From: UBA3478 sp046048095
GTDB taxonomy: Bacteria > Bacteroidota > Bacteroidia > Flavobacteriales > Flavobacteriaceae
Assembly (NCBI GenBank): GCA_046048095.1
Contig: JBJOGS010000022.1
Span: forward strand, 1 to 26,532
DNA length: 26,532 bases
Reading direction: 5' to 3'
Part shown: piece after piece, positions 1-8,368 of the stretch
Numbering within the stretch: the stretch's first letter is position 1
Layout of the letters: each line of letters opens with the position of its first letter
Notes under the pieces: generated by a model
What the model was told of the DNA's origin: nothing
The model's input: the letters and a program-made list of their open reading frames with translations, nothing else
Databases searched by the model: none
Made by a program: the position numbers and the translations under genes

Positions 1-116
1 CCCAATGGCGTATCGTATATAACCGTCAAAAATTGCTCTCTCCGGTAGCTCAGACTTTCTTATCTTATCTTAAAGAACACAAAGAAGCCATCCTCTCAAG
101 ATACTTCTCTGAATAG
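1..116 (+). CDS. LysR-type transcriptional regulator, C-terminal end (partial)
   Basis: Only the last 37 codons are in the window; the first complete codon is at 3-5 and the stop TAG is at 114-116. The peptide contains WRIVYNRQ, then LSPVAQTFLSYLKEHK, which is the usual end of the effector-binding domain of LysR-type regulators (a strand, then the 'LSp.a..Fl.yl' helix). The DNA-binding half lies to the left of the window. The stop is 9 bases before the CDF exporter start, so the two are probably co-transcribed, which would be an ordinary arrangement for a regulator and its transport target. The effector cannot be told from this fragment. The family call rests on a short tail only. Confidence 0.65.
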   Translation, partial: QWRIVYNRQKLLSPVAQTFLSYLKEHKEAILSRYFSE

Positions 117-125
117 CCATCCTCA

Positions 126-1025
126 ATGAGTGAACATCACGGCCACGCTAAACTTTCAGGTAGCAAACTGCTTTGGACGATTCTGCTCAATATCAGTATC
201 ACCCTAGCGCAATTCATCGGCGGCATCCTATCCGGAAGCATGGCGCTGCTCTCAGATGCCGTGCACAACCTGAGCGATGTGATTTCTCTTGTGGTGAGCT
301 ATGTCGCTAACCGTTTAGCACGAAGAAAGGCAACAACAGATAAAACCTTTGGGTACAAACGCGCAGAAATTATTGCCGCCTTTATCAACGCCACTTCGCT
401 CATTCTCATTGCGGTTTGGCTGATCTATGAATCTATTTTACGTCTGTTATCTCCGAGTGAAATCGAAGAGGTCACCGTGATTTACCTCTCTTTGATAGCC
501 ATCATGGGCAACGGGCTCAGCGTACTCTTGCTTAAAAACCAAAAAGAAAACAACCTGAATATTCGCTCTGCCTACATTCACCTATTCTCAGATCTGCTTG
601 CCAGCGTGGCGGTTTTAATTGGGGCACTTGCCATCTCTTTTTTTAATTGGCACATTATCGATCCTATTTTAAGTATAGCGATCTCAATCTACCTGATTTA
701 TCTAAGCTATGACCTCTTAAAAGATTCGATGCAAATCTTAATGCTTTACACGCCCTATGAGGTCAATCTCAATGAAGTTATTCAGGCGGTTCATGCCTTT
801 AGTGAGGTCAAAAAACTGCATCATATCCACATCTGGAAGCTAAATGAAACAGAAATACACCTTGAGGCGCATATCGATTTAAACGAGAACCTTGATTTAA
901 AGGCCTTTAATGTGCTTCAGCAACGCATCGAGCAGATGCTATTAGACCGTTTCAAGATTAATCACATTACTTTACAACCCGAGTACAATAAAGACGACTC
1001 TAAAGCGTTTATTGTACAAGATTAA
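126..1025 (+). CDS. Cation diffusion facilitator (CDF) family metal exporter, CzcD/ZitB-like
   Basis: A 299-residue inner-membrane proton/metal antiporter, probably exporting Zn2+ and related divalent cations from the cytoplasm. About six membrane helices lie between residues 14 and 200, followed by a cytoplasmic ferredoxin-like CDF dimerisation domain (about 205-290). The transport site is visible: D44, H47 and D51 in the motif DAVHNLSD of helix 2, and H152 and D156 in helix 5. This 2-His/Asp set is typical of zinc-type members; manganese- or iron-type members replace a His by Asp. The N terminus MSEHHGHA carries a short histidine cluster, as many zinc CDFs do. The length is normal for the family. 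It follows the LysR fragment by 9 bases and may belong to the same transcript. Family assignment is firm; the metal is inferred. Confidence 0.93.
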   Translation: MSEHHGHAKLSGSKLLWTILLNISITLAQFIGGILSGSMALLSDAVHNLSDVISLVVSYVANRLARRKATTDKTFGYKRAEIIAAFINATSLILIAVWLIYESILRLLSPSEIEEVTVIYLSLIAIMGNGLSVLLLKNQKENNLNIRSAYIHLFSDLLASVAVLIGALAISFFNWHIIDPILSIAISIYLIYLSYDLLKDSMQILMLYTPYEVNLNEVIQAVHAFSEVKKLHHIHIWKLNETEIHLEAHIDLNENLDLKAFNVLQQRIEQMLLDRFKINHITLQPEYNKDDSKAFIVQD

Positions 1026-1060
1026 TTCTGATTTATTCATAATTTTGTAAGTAAAAAAGT

Positions 1061-1228
1061 ATGAAAAAGTCAGTTATATGCCTTTTAACAGGTTTTATTT
1101 TAAGTATTTCGCTTTTATCTTGTGGATCTGCTCAGAATCTTTCAAAAGATGACAATTCTAAGGCAGCTATTGAAACCCCTCCCAATGTGTCTTCGAATAA
1201 ACTTTCGAAATCCCGTCAGAAAAACTAG
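1061..1228 (+). CDS. Possible small lipoprotein, 55 residues, unknown function
   Basis: This frame starts at ATG 1061 and ends at TAG 1226-1228. The peptide starts MKKS, has a hydrophobic stretch (residues 4-19), then LLSCG, a good lipobox with C21 as the lipidated residue. The remaining 34 residues (AQNLSKDDNSKAAIE and so on) are polar, serine- and lysine-rich, and match no domain I know. A signal peptide of this quality is unlikely by chance, but such a short mature part suggests either a very small lipoprotein or the surviving front end of a broken gene. A second open frame begins at 1201 in another register (see the next entry). It sits alone between the CDF exporter and trkH. Confidence 0.45.
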   Translation: MKKSVICLLTGFILSISLLSCGSAQNLSKDDNSKAAIETPPNVSSNKLSKSRQKN

Positions 1229-1371
1229 ACGCGCCTTATAAAAACCTTTTTGCCGCAGAATGGGTAGTTTATTCTACCTTTGACCCATTAATTACTTCTA
1301 TACCATTAGTTCTCAAAGTTTTAACTTTCTTGTGATTAAGGTTTCTCAAACGCCATTCAGTTGCGGTAGAC
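1229..1371 (+). other. Intergenic stretch before trkH with a leftover open frame and a weak promoter candidate
   Basis: Frame 1 is open from 1201 to TGA 1333-1335 and would read TFEIPSEKLDAPYKN, then NLFAAEWVVYSTFDP and a hydrophobic tail. It has no ATG. It could be the displaced C-terminal part of the small lipoprotein frame at 1061, or simply chance. TTTG at 1279-1282, an 18-base spacer, and TACCATTA at 1301-1308 are the nearest thing to a Bacteroidota promoter ahead of trkH, but the -7 box is poor. Nothing else is recognisable here. Confidence 0.25.
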
Positions 1372-3117
1372 ATGTTTTTTAACCCTAAACATCTTTACAG
1401 GTTCTCGTTCTGGACCAGCCTGCTCATTCTTGTTTTGATTCTCTTCGACTTGGGATTTCACCAAAACCAAATCTTAGAGCGTCAAATAGAGAATTACTAT
1501 TACTATGCGCTACTAGTGGGTGTGGTCACCACAATGCTGTCTTATATTTTAGACCGAAAAAGGATCAAGCAGAATATTGCGATCATCGATATTGCAGGGG
1601 TCAGTATTGCCCTATTTCTTTTAGGGGTACATTTTTTAGCTGACCCGACCATTGATCTCGCCGTTCAACTCTCTGCATGGCATTTAGAGAAATACGCTGC
1701 AGCACTGCTCTTTCTTAAAGGGTTGTTAGACCTGAGGATCGAATACAAAAGAACCGATCTCAACCCTGCTCAACTCTTTTTAATCAGCTTTATCAGCATT
1801 ATTCTGTTCGGAACGCTGCTTCTCTCACTTCCGAGTGCCACCCACGAAGGCATTTCGCTTCTAGACGCCTTGTTCACCGCGACTAGTGCTGTATGTGTTA
1901 CAGGGCTTATTGTGGTCGATACGGCGGCTGATTTTACCACCTTTGGCCAAAGCATTATTCTTTTGCTCATTCAATTAGGAGGTTTGGGAATACTCACTTT
2001 TGTGAGCTATTTCAGTTATTTCTTCAAGGGTCAAATCAGCTATGAAAAACAGATTGCGATGAGCGCCATGAATTCTAACGCCACCATCGGAAAAGAACTG
2101 ACCTTGCTCAAGCACATTTTGGTCATCACCCTTACTATCGAGGTCGTCTCGGCAGTAATGATTTTTTACAGTGTCGATCGAGAAAGTTTTAACTCGCTCT
2201 CAGAGCACGCATTTTTTGCGTTATTTCATGCCGTTTCGGCCTTCTGTAATGCCGGATTCTCAACCCTAAGTGGTTCACTTCAAGAAGGTAGCTTTGAATT
2301 CAACTATGGGCTTCAAATGATCGTTGCACTTACCTTCATTTTGGGTGGACTTGGGTTTCCGATCGTCGAGAATATCGTGTCTTATTTGAAGTACAAAACA
2401 AAGCAACTCTTTTCTTTTTCAAAAGCCACTCCTTACCGACCCTGGATGCTCAACTTGAATAGTCGGATCGCATTGATCACTTCTGCCTTTTTAACGGCCG
2501 GAGGATTTATCGCCTTTTACGCCTTAGAATACCACAATACTTTAGTGCGGCACAATGAAACCGGAAAACTCATCACTGCATTTTTCGGGGCAGTCACTCC
2601 ACGAACAGCAGGGTTTAATACGGTAGATACCGCCTCGCTCTTGTTTCCGACCACATTGCTGATTTTTTTCTTGATGTGGGTGGGCGCCTCGCCTAAATCT
2701 ACAGGAGGAGGAATCAAAACCACCACACTCGCCATCGCCATTTTGAACATTATCAGTATGGCAAAGGGCAGTTCGCGCATAGAGATCTTTAAAAGAGAAA
2801 TCGTCGAAGTCACTTTAAAACGTGCCTTCGCGATGATTTCACTTTCAATCATCGTCATCAGTCTTGGCGTGGTGATCATCGCCAGTCAAGAGCCCGAAAT
2901 ACAAATGCTTGAGATCGCCTTTGAATGTGTTTCGGCCTACAGTACCGTGGGCCTCAGCATGGGCATCACTGCAGAGTTAAGTGCAGTAAGTAAACTCGTA
3001 CTGGTCATACTGATGTTCATAGGTAGAGTCAGTGCACTCACCGTTCTTTTTGCTATCTTCAGAAAAACGGTGGTTCGCAACTATAGATATCCCAAAGAAG
3101 AAATAACTATCCATTAG
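1372..3117 (+). CDS. TrkH/KtrB family potassium uptake pore protein
   Basis: A 581-residue inner-membrane K+ transporter subunit. The four pore-loop filters of the TrkH/KtrB/HKT superfamily are all present: VTGL (176-179), NAGF (293-296), TAGF (412-415) and TVGL (525-528), each with the key glycine. The third repeat is followed by GASPKSTGGGIKTTT (438-452), the conserved gating-loop region. The core begins near residue 131. In front of it are about 130 residues with roughly four extra hydrophobic segments (about 13-29, 43-60, 69-90, 107-121), longer than classical KtrB and seen in Bacteroidota homologues. The trkA-like gene starts 3 bases after the stop, so pore and regulatory subunit are co-transcribed. 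No Shine-Dalgarno sequence is visible; the ATG at 1372 is the first in frame. Confidence 0.93.
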   Translation: MFFNPKHLYRFSFWTSLLILVLILFDLGFHQNQILERQIENYYYYALLVGVVTTMLSYILDRKRIKQNIAIIDIAGVSIALFLLGVHFLADPTIDLAVQLSAWHLEKYAAALLFLKGLLDLRIEYKRTDLNPAQLFLISFISIILFGTLLLSLPSATHEGISLLDALFTATSAVCVTGLIVVDTAADFTTFGQSIILLLIQLGGLGILTFVSYFSYFFKGQISYEKQIAMSAMNSNATIGKELTLLKHILVITLTIEVVSAVMIFYSVDRESFNSLSEHAFFALFHAVSAFCNAGFSTLSGSLQEGSFEFNYGLQMIVALTFILGGLGFPIVENIVSYLKYKTKQLFSFSKATPYRPWMLNLNSRIALITSAFLTAGGFIAFYALEYHNTLVRHNETGKLITAFFGAVTPRTAGFNTVDTASLLFPTTLLIFFLMWVGASPKSTGGGIKTTTLAIAILNIISMAKGSSRIEIFKREIVEVTLKRAFAMISLSIIVISLGVVIIASQEPEIQMLEIAFECVSAYSTVGLSMGITAELSAVSKLVLVILMFIGRVSALTVLFAIFRKTVVRNYRYPKEEITIH

Positions 3118-3120
3118 CAG

Positions 3121-3813
3121 ATGAAATACATTATTGTTGGTCTTGGAAATTTTGGAGCCTCGCTAGGTCAAAAACTCACCAGCCAAGGAAACGAAGTAAT
3201 CGGCATTGATACTAGTGCCGCGAAGGTTGAGGCGTATCGTGAGAAAATCACTTACACCATGGAGATGGACGCCACCGATGAGTTGGCCGTTTCAGGGCTA
3301 CCATTGAAAAGCACAGATATCGTAGTGATCGGTATCGGAGAAGATCAAGGTGCAAATGTCATGGCAACCGCTCTGTTCAAAAATTTTGAAGTCAAGCGTC
3401 TAATTAGCAGGGCAATCAATCCATTACATGAAAAGGTCCTACAGGCCATTGGAGTGGATGAAATTGTGCGTCCCGAAGAAGAGACTGCCGAGCGATGGGC
3501 AAAAAAACTTTGCTTGGTCAACGTAGTCGATTCTTTCGAACTCAACGATGACTTCAGTATCATTGAAGCCACTGTACCTCACGAATATGTCGGCAAAACA
3601 TTGAAAGAAGTCGGATTTCGTTCTAAGTACAACCTGCTTGTACTCACCATCATCAAGAAGGTCGAAGTGACCTCTATTTTAGGCAACACAAAGGTTGAAA
3701 ATCAAGTGCAAGGGGTAGCCTCAGCCGAAAACCGGCTTGAAGAAGGAAATATCTTGGTGCTCTATGGAGCCAATAAAGACCTTCAACATTTCTTGAAACA
3801 AAAATTTAGATAG
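3121..3813 (+). CDS. TrkA/KtrA family potassium channel regulatory protein (RCK domains)
   Basis: A 230-residue cytoplasmic regulator that forms a ring under the TrkH/KtrB pore and gates it with bound nucleotide. The N-terminal Rossmann (RCK_N) domain shows GLGNFG (residues 7-12) and the acidic residue at the end of strand 2 (D30, in VIGID), then DATD at 50-53. Residues about 140-230 form the RCK_C domain. A single RCK unit of about 220-230 residues is the KtrA form, whereas enterobacterial TrkA has two. The start is 3 bases after the trkH stop, consistent with a two-gene operon. Its last 8 bases overlap the end of a possible small gene on the other strand. Confidence 0.93.
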   Translation: MKYIIVGLGNFGASLGQKLTSQGNEVIGIDTSAAKVEAYREKITYTMEMDATDELAVSGLPLKSTDIVVIGIGEDQGANVMATALFKNFEVKRLISRAINPLHEKVLQAIGVDEIVRPEEETAERWAKKLCLVNVVDSFELNDDFSIIEATVPHEYVGKTLKEVGFRSKYNLLVLTIIKKVEVTSILGNTKVENQVQGVASAENRLEEGNILVLYGANKDLQHFLKQKFR

Positions 3814-3967
3814 TTCGCAGCGAGCGAATTCGCTCTACATGCTTCTCAACAGCCTGAGCGAATACGAAATCGAGCAGCGTCAATCCGGCTGCATCATGGG
3901 TGGCCCAGGGCAGTTTAAGTTCTTCATGCAATGATCTTAGTTGCTCTTCTTCAGATAATCTTTTCAT
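3806..3967 (-). CDS. Possible small hypothetical protein, 53 residues
   Basis: On the minus strand an ATG at 3965-3967 opens a 53-codon frame ending with TAA at 3806-3808. The predicted peptide starts MKRLSEEEQLRSLHEELK, continues through PWATHDAAGLTLLDF, and ends in a basic helix (about EKHVERIRSLRTI). Its composition is that of a normal soluble, mostly helical protein. It fills the gap between trkA and the acylase, which otherwise would be empty, and its stop overlaps trkA by 8 bases, like other convergent pairs in the window. Against it: only 25 bases separate its start from the acylase start, leaving little room for divergent promoters. I do not recognise the family. Confidence 0.45.
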   Translation of the reverse strand: MKRLSEEEQLRSLHEELKLPWATHDAAGLTLLDFVFAQAVEKHVERIRSLRTI

Positions 3968-3992
3968 AACTTACAAGTTGCAAAGAAAACTC

Positions 3993-6059
3993 ATGAAAAA
4001 CTACCAGATTCTAGCTCTAATTTTAGCTCCATTTCTGCCCCTTTTCGCACAAATTAATCCCCAAAATATCGAAATTATTCGCGATGCCTATGGGGTTCCG
4101 CATATCTACGCCCCCACCGATGCAGAAGTCGCATATGGCCTAGCTTGGGCACATGCCGAAGATGATTTTGAAACCATTCAACTCGGATTTTTGGCCGGCG
4201 ACGCCAAATTATCAAAAGCTATTGGACTCAAAGGGGCGCCAGCCGATTTTCTTCAGCAATTCATCCAAGCCGAGCAAATTGCCCGCGATCAAATGCACAC
4301 GCTTTCTGACGAATTTATGCAAGTCGTCAAAGGGTATGCTGCAGGTCTTAATGCCTATGCAGAATCACACCAAGAAGAGGTGCTTCTCGACGAGTTGTTT
4401 CCGATCAGTCCCATTGAAATGATCGCTTATTCGCAATTACAACTTTTTGTTTCAAATGCTGCCGATCAGCTCGTTCGCCAAATCCTTTCAAATAAGACCC
4501 CTAAAGACTGGTCTATGGCTAGCCCCGCAACTGGGTCTAATCTCATTGCCCTATCGAGTAAGAAAACCGGAGAACAGGCCAGCTATCTCACGATTAACAC
4601 GCATCAACCACTTGAGGGACCTACTTCATGGTACGAAGCTCATCTGGTGAGCGAAGAAGGTACGAACATCATTGGAGCCTTGTTTCCGGGTGCTCCCTGC
4701 ATTTTGACAGGCGCCAACGAGCAGCTGGGTTGGACGCATACCGTGAACTTTCAAGACAAAGCCGACTTGTATAAGCTCGAGATCGTAGACAAAAAAAATC
4801 TAACCTATAAGGTTGACGATGAGGTGCTCACTCTCGAAAAGCATCAAGCGAAGGTCTATGTTAAGATTTTTGGATTACCGCTAGGCATCAACCGTCCTTA
4901 TTATACAAGCATTTACGGGCCTACCCTTAAAAATTCGAAAGGATTCTATGCTGTGCGTACCCCAAGCACCACGACGGTACGAGCCTTAGAACAGTGGTGG
5001 CGAATGAATAAAGCCCAGTCATTCAGCGAGTTTTACCAGGCACTTAAAATGAACGCCTTGCCAGGATACAACATCGGATACGCTGACCGAAACGACACCA
5101 TTTTCTATATCTCAAATGGCAAAATGCCCATTCGCGCTGAGGGTTATGATTGGAAAGGCCTGGTTCCGGGAAACACCTACGAAACCCTCTGGGATACCTA
5201 TTATGAAACCGAAGACCTTCCTCAGGTCATCCAACCTCAATCGGGTTATGTATACAATGCGAACCACAGTCCCTTTAAGTCGAGTGCGCCTGCAGATAAT
5301 CCAAAGGCCGAAGATTATCCGCTGTCTATGGGTTATGAGCGCTATGACAATAATCGAAGTACACGACTTTTTGAATTATTAGAGGCGAATAAGACCATCG
5401 ATTTTCAAAAGTTTAAAGAAATTAAGTACGACCACACCCTTCCCGACCCACTTCAGTATAACTATGTGAATCTCGATGCGCTTTTTACCATGGATCCGGC
5501 AGACTATCCGGGCGTTGGAAGCTTGATCAGAAAAATTCAATCTTGGGATAGAGTAGCCTCAGCAGACTCAAAAGGGGCAGCAGCTTATGCCATTTTGTAC
5601 TATCAGTTAAGACGTTACTGGCCAAAGTTAGGGGCAGAAAAGACATTTGACTCTGCCACTCTTCACAAGGCCCTTAAACGAACCAGTCGTTACATGGATC
5701 GACATTTTAAATCACAAGAAATTGTGTTAGGCGATTTTCAAAAACTCGTACGAGGCGACAAAAATATTCCGATTTGGGGAATGCCCGATGTGATTACCGC
5801 CATGCATGCCGCCCCATACAAAGAGGGGCGCTATCGCATAACAAACGGTGAATCGTATATTGCACTGATTCAATTTCGCGAGAACGAAACTCAATACCAA
5901 TCGGTGATTTCGTACGGAAACAGCAACAGAGAAAGCTCGCTCCACTATGACGATCAAATGAAGCTTTATCAAAATTTCCAGACCAAGCCCATGTCATTTG
6001 ATCGCGAAGATGTCGTTCAGAATGCTGTAAAACGCTATGCCCCCGTGGCGAAAGACTAG
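3993..6059 (+). CDS. Penicillin acylase family N-terminal nucleophile hydrolase, exported
   Basis: A 688-residue amidase/acylase precursor acting outside the inner membrane. I start it at ATG 3993: the peptide MKNYQILALILAPFLPLFAQ is a clean signal sequence, while the in-frame extension to 3900 adds 31 residues that hide it and overlap a minus-strand frame. The alpha-chain shows RDAYGVPHIYA (30-40) and GLAWAHAEDDF (49-59). Autocatalytic cleavage is expected before S182 in TGSNL (180-184), giving the nucleophilic serine of the beta-chain. Downstream, residues 202-217 (with THQP) and the FPGAP...TGANEQLGW region (231-247, with N242 as oxyanion residue) match the family. Members cleave side-chain amides of penicillins, acyl-homoserine lactones or acylated peptides; the substrate here cannot be read from sequence. 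A fatty acid hydroxylase gene follows after 36 bases. Confidence 0.92.
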   Translation: MKNYQILALILAPFLPLFAQINPQNIEIIRDAYGVPHIYAPTDAEVAYGLAWAHAEDDFETIQLGFLAGDAKLSKAIGLKGAPADFLQQFIQAEQIARDQMHTLSDEFMQVVKGYAAGLNAYAESHQEEVLLDELFPISPIEMIAYSQLQLFVSNAADQLVRQILSNKTPKDWSMASPATGSNLIALSSKKTGEQASYLTINTHQPLEGPTSWYEAHLVSEEGTNIIGALFPGAPCILTGANEQLGWTHTVNFQDKADLYKLEIVDKKNLTYKVDDEVLTLEKHQAKVYVKIFGLPLGINRPYYTSIYGPTLKNSKGFYAVRTPSTTTVRALEQWWRMNKAQSFSEFYQALKMNALPGYNIGYADRNDTIFYISNGKMPIRAEGYDWKGLVPGNTYETLWDTYYETEDLPQVIQPQSGYVYNANHSPFKSSAPADNPKAEDYPLSMGYERYDNNRSTRLFELLEANKTIDFQKFKEIKYDHTLPDPLQYNYVNLDALFTMDPADYPGVGSLIRKIQSWDRVASADSKGAAAYAILYYQLRRYWPKLGAEKTFDSATLHKALKRTSRYMDRHFKSQEIVLGDFQKLVRGDKNIPIWGMPDVITAMHAAPYKEGRYRITNGESYIALIQFRENETQYQSVISYGNSNRESSLHYDDQMKLYQNFQTKPMSFDREDVVQNAVKRYAPVAKD

Positions 6060-6095
6060 ATCATCCACGTGTTAAATTAGTATATTCGTTACGCT

Positions 6096-6914
6096 ATGGA
6101 ATCGTTTTTACTCTTTTTTGAACAAATGCCTGTCTGGATGAAGGCGGCATGGATCTTCGTCGTATTGGGCTTCTTTTGGATCGCAGAAGGCTACTACGCT
6201 CAAATTCAATTCTCTTATAAAAAATGGAGGCATGCGCGCGTCAATGGTTCATTACTGCTGATCGTTATGCTGATTAACGTCGGTTTCGGCACGCTCACCG
6301 CCCTACTCTATCAATGGATCGACCAAAGTGGTTTTGGGATGTTGCGCATGATCGATTTGCCTGTTTGGGCCGAGTTGATTCTGGCATTAATTATTCTCGA
6401 TTTTATCGCTCAATACGCAGTGCATTACCTCTTGCACAAGGTACCGGCGCTCTGGAGATTGCATTTGGTGCATCACAGCGACAAGCATGTCGATGTGACC
6501 ACCGGGACACGGCACCATCCCTTAGACTTCTTACTCAGAGAAACCTTTGCTCTAATTGCCATTGCCCTCACCGGGATGCCGATTTCATTCTATCTATTTT
6601 ACCGAATTCTTAGTGTGCTCTTCACTTATTTTACCCATGCGAATATTGCCCTACCTAGCGGTGTAGACCGGGCACTTTCGTACGTCTTTGTGACGCCAAA
6701 TATGCACAAGTTTCACCACCACAACGAATTGCCTTGGACTGACTCGAACTATGGAAACATGCTCTCAGTATGGGACCGTCTGTTTGGCACCTTCGTTTAC
6801 GAAGATGTTTCTAAGGTCGTTTATGGCGTAGACATCGCCGACCACAAAGACGATGAAAATTTTTGGGTGCAACTTGGGGCGCCTTTCGATCAGTCGATAA
6901 AATCAAAACGCTAA
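6096..6914 (+). CDS. Sterol desaturase/fatty acid hydroxylase superfamily membrane protein
   Basis: A 272-residue integral membrane di-iron oxygenase. The histidine clusters of the superfamily are present: H110-x3-H114, H123-xx-H126-H127, R139-H140-H141 and H204-xx-H207-H208-H209. They lie on the cytoplasmic side between hydrophobic stretches at about 15-35, 52-75, 90-108 and 150-178. The C-terminal motif SVWDRLFGTF (224-233) is common in bacterial members. Substrates in the family include fatty acids, sterols, carotenoids and ether lipids; none can be assigned here. It follows the acylase by 36 bases on the same strand and may be co-transcribed. Its stop shares four bases (CTAA, 6911-6914) with the stop of the convergent anion symporter. 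Confidence 0.88.
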   Translation: MESFLLFFEQMPVWMKAAWIFVVLGFFWIAEGYYAQIQFSYKKWRHARVNGSLLLIVMLINVGFGTLTALLYQWIDQSGFGMLRMIDLPVWAELILALIILDFIAQYAVHYLLHKVPALWRLHLVHHSDKHVDVTTGTRHHPLDFLLRETFALIAIALTGMPISFYLFYRILSVLFTYFTHANIALPSGVDRALSYVFVTPNMHKFHHHNELPWTDSNYGNMLSVWDRLFGTFVYEDVSKVVYGVDIADHKDDENFWVQLGAPFDQSIKSKR

Positions 6915-8368
6915 GTGATCGCTTGCAATGGCCATACTAGGGGCATGATGTAATACACCCAGATCGTTACCAGCAAAATAGATAACACATTTAAGCCTAG
7001 GCCCGCACGAATCATGTCGGGCATGGTCACATATCCCGATCCAAAAACTACTGCATTGGGCGGAGTGGCCACCGGTAGCATAAAAGCACACGAAGCAGCC
7101 AAGGTGGCGCCGATCATAAAGGTATAGGGGTGTACTCCCATGGCCGCCGCTAATGGGGCCAACACAGGCAAAATCATTGCTGTGGTCGCCAGGTTTGAGG
7201 TGATTTCAGTCAAAAAATTTATGGCTGCAACAAGCACAAGTGTCATGAGCAATAACGGAAGGTACTCAAGGCGCACGAGTTGCTCGGCAAACCATTGAGC
7301 GAGGCCCGTGTCTTTGAACCCTTGCGCAATCGCTAAGCCACCACCAAAAAGCAATAGAATGCCCCAAGGGAGTTTCTTGGCATCCTCCCATTGCAAAATA
7401 GCTTGGCCCTTAGAAGGTTCGGGAAGGATGAAAAGCACAATGCCCGCAGTTAGCGCAATAATGGTATCGTCTATAGCCGGCTGCAGCGGGGCAAGTAAAA
7501 ATGACCTACTCATCCATGCGAGGGCTGTGAGCACAAACACCACCAACACGATTTGCTCTGAGCCGCTCATTTTTCCGAGGGCCTTGCGCTGTCTCTTTAT
7601 TTCTTGGACCCCCCCTGCAAAATCATCTGTTCGCAGATTCACAGAGACTCGTGTAAGGTAGATCCAGCAGACGATCAACAAGGTGACTGAAAGCGGAAGG
7701 GCAAGCAGCATCCAATCTAAAAAGCCAATTTCTATGCCATACAGCTCTTTGACTATGCTCACTAGAACTAGATTAGGTGGGGTTCCGATGATGGTGGCCA
7801 TCCCTCCAATAGAGGCGCTATAGGCAATCGAAAGCATGAGCATTTTTCCAAATTGAGTGTGCTCGTTTTCAGGGGTTTCAGGATGGTCTCTGTACTGAGC
7901 AATGATGGCCAGTCCTATGGGTAGCATCATCACCGAAGTGGCGGTATTCGATATCCACATAGACAAGAATGCGGTGGCGACCATGAATCCGAGTACAATA
8001 AGGCGCATCCGCGTGCCGATAAGCGAAATGATGGTCAATGCGATTCGGCGGTGCAAATTCACTTTTTCAATGGCGATCGCCAGTAGAAATCCGCCTAAAT
8101 ATAAAAAGACATACTTGTGGCCATAAGCCTCTGTCGTCATGGTTAAGTCTAAGGCTCCAGTGAGCGGAAAAAGTACAATGGGTAATAAGGCGCTGACGGC
8201 AATGGGAACCGCTTCTGTGACCCACCATACTCCAATCCATGAAGCCACAGCAAGGGTAGCTACTGCTTCAGAAGACAGCCCCTTCAGAGAAATTCCAAAA
8301 TAGATGGTGGCAAAGATTAAAGGGCCAAGCACACGGCCAATGGCGGCTACCGAAAATCGACTACTCAT
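6911..8368 (-). CDS. DASS/SLC13 family sodium-coupled anion symporter
   Basis: A 485-residue secondary transporter for dicarboxylates or related anions, driven by Na+. Both halves of the inverted repeat carry the signature SNT-type loops: S140-N141-T142 and S391-N392-L-A-T395, the substrate- and Na+-binding motifs of VcINDY-like proteins. IGTPPN (194-199) and ATPPN (434-438) are the matching proline motifs of the two repeats. I place the start at the ATG 8366-8368 (MSSRFSVAAIGR). A longer frame reaches 8407 but adds 13 residues that overlap the upstream hydroxylase more. With this start the two genes overlap by 8 bases (ATGAGTAG), a sign of translational coupling. Substrate is unknown: succinate, citrate, malate or sulfate are possible. 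Confidence 0.92.
   Translation of the reverse strand: MSSRFSVAAIGRVLGPLIFATIYFGISLKGLSSEAVATLAVASWIGVWWVTEAVPIAVSALLPIVLFPLTGALDLTMTTEAYGHKYVFLYLGGFLLAIAIEKVNLHRRIALTIISLIGTRMRLIVLGFMVATAFLSMWISNTATSVMMLPIGLAIIAQYRDHPETPENEHTQFGKMLMLSIAYSASIGGMATIIGTPPNLVLVSIVKELYGIEIGFLDWMLLALPLSVTLLIVCWIYLTRVSVNLRTDDFAGGVQEIKRQRKALGKMSGSEQIVLVVFVLTALAWMSRSFLLAPLQPAIDDTIIALTAGIVLFILPEPSKGQAILQWEDAKKLPWGILLLFGGGLAIAQGFKDTGLAQWFAEQLVRLEYLPLLLMTLVLVAAINFLTEITSNLATTAMILPVLAPLAAAMGVHPYTFMIGATLAASCAFMLPVATPPNAVVFGSGYVTMPDMIRAGLGLNVLSILLVTIWVYYIMPLVWPLQAIT

Noticed and set aside
1196..1210. Programmed -1 frameshift site linking the 1061 frame to the 1201 frame
   Set aside because: AAACTTT is present but is not in the X-XXY-YYZ register relative to the lipoprotein frame, and no downstream stimulatory structure is seen.
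1263..1278. Hairpin GGTAG / CTACC before trkH as a terminator
   Set aside because: Only 5 base pairs with a six-base loop and three following T residues; within chance expectation.
3900..3992. Upstream in-frame ATG extending the acylase by 31 residues
   Set aside because: The extension puts a serine- and cysteine-rich stretch before a perfect signal peptide and lies over a minus-strand frame; the start at 3993 explains the protein better.
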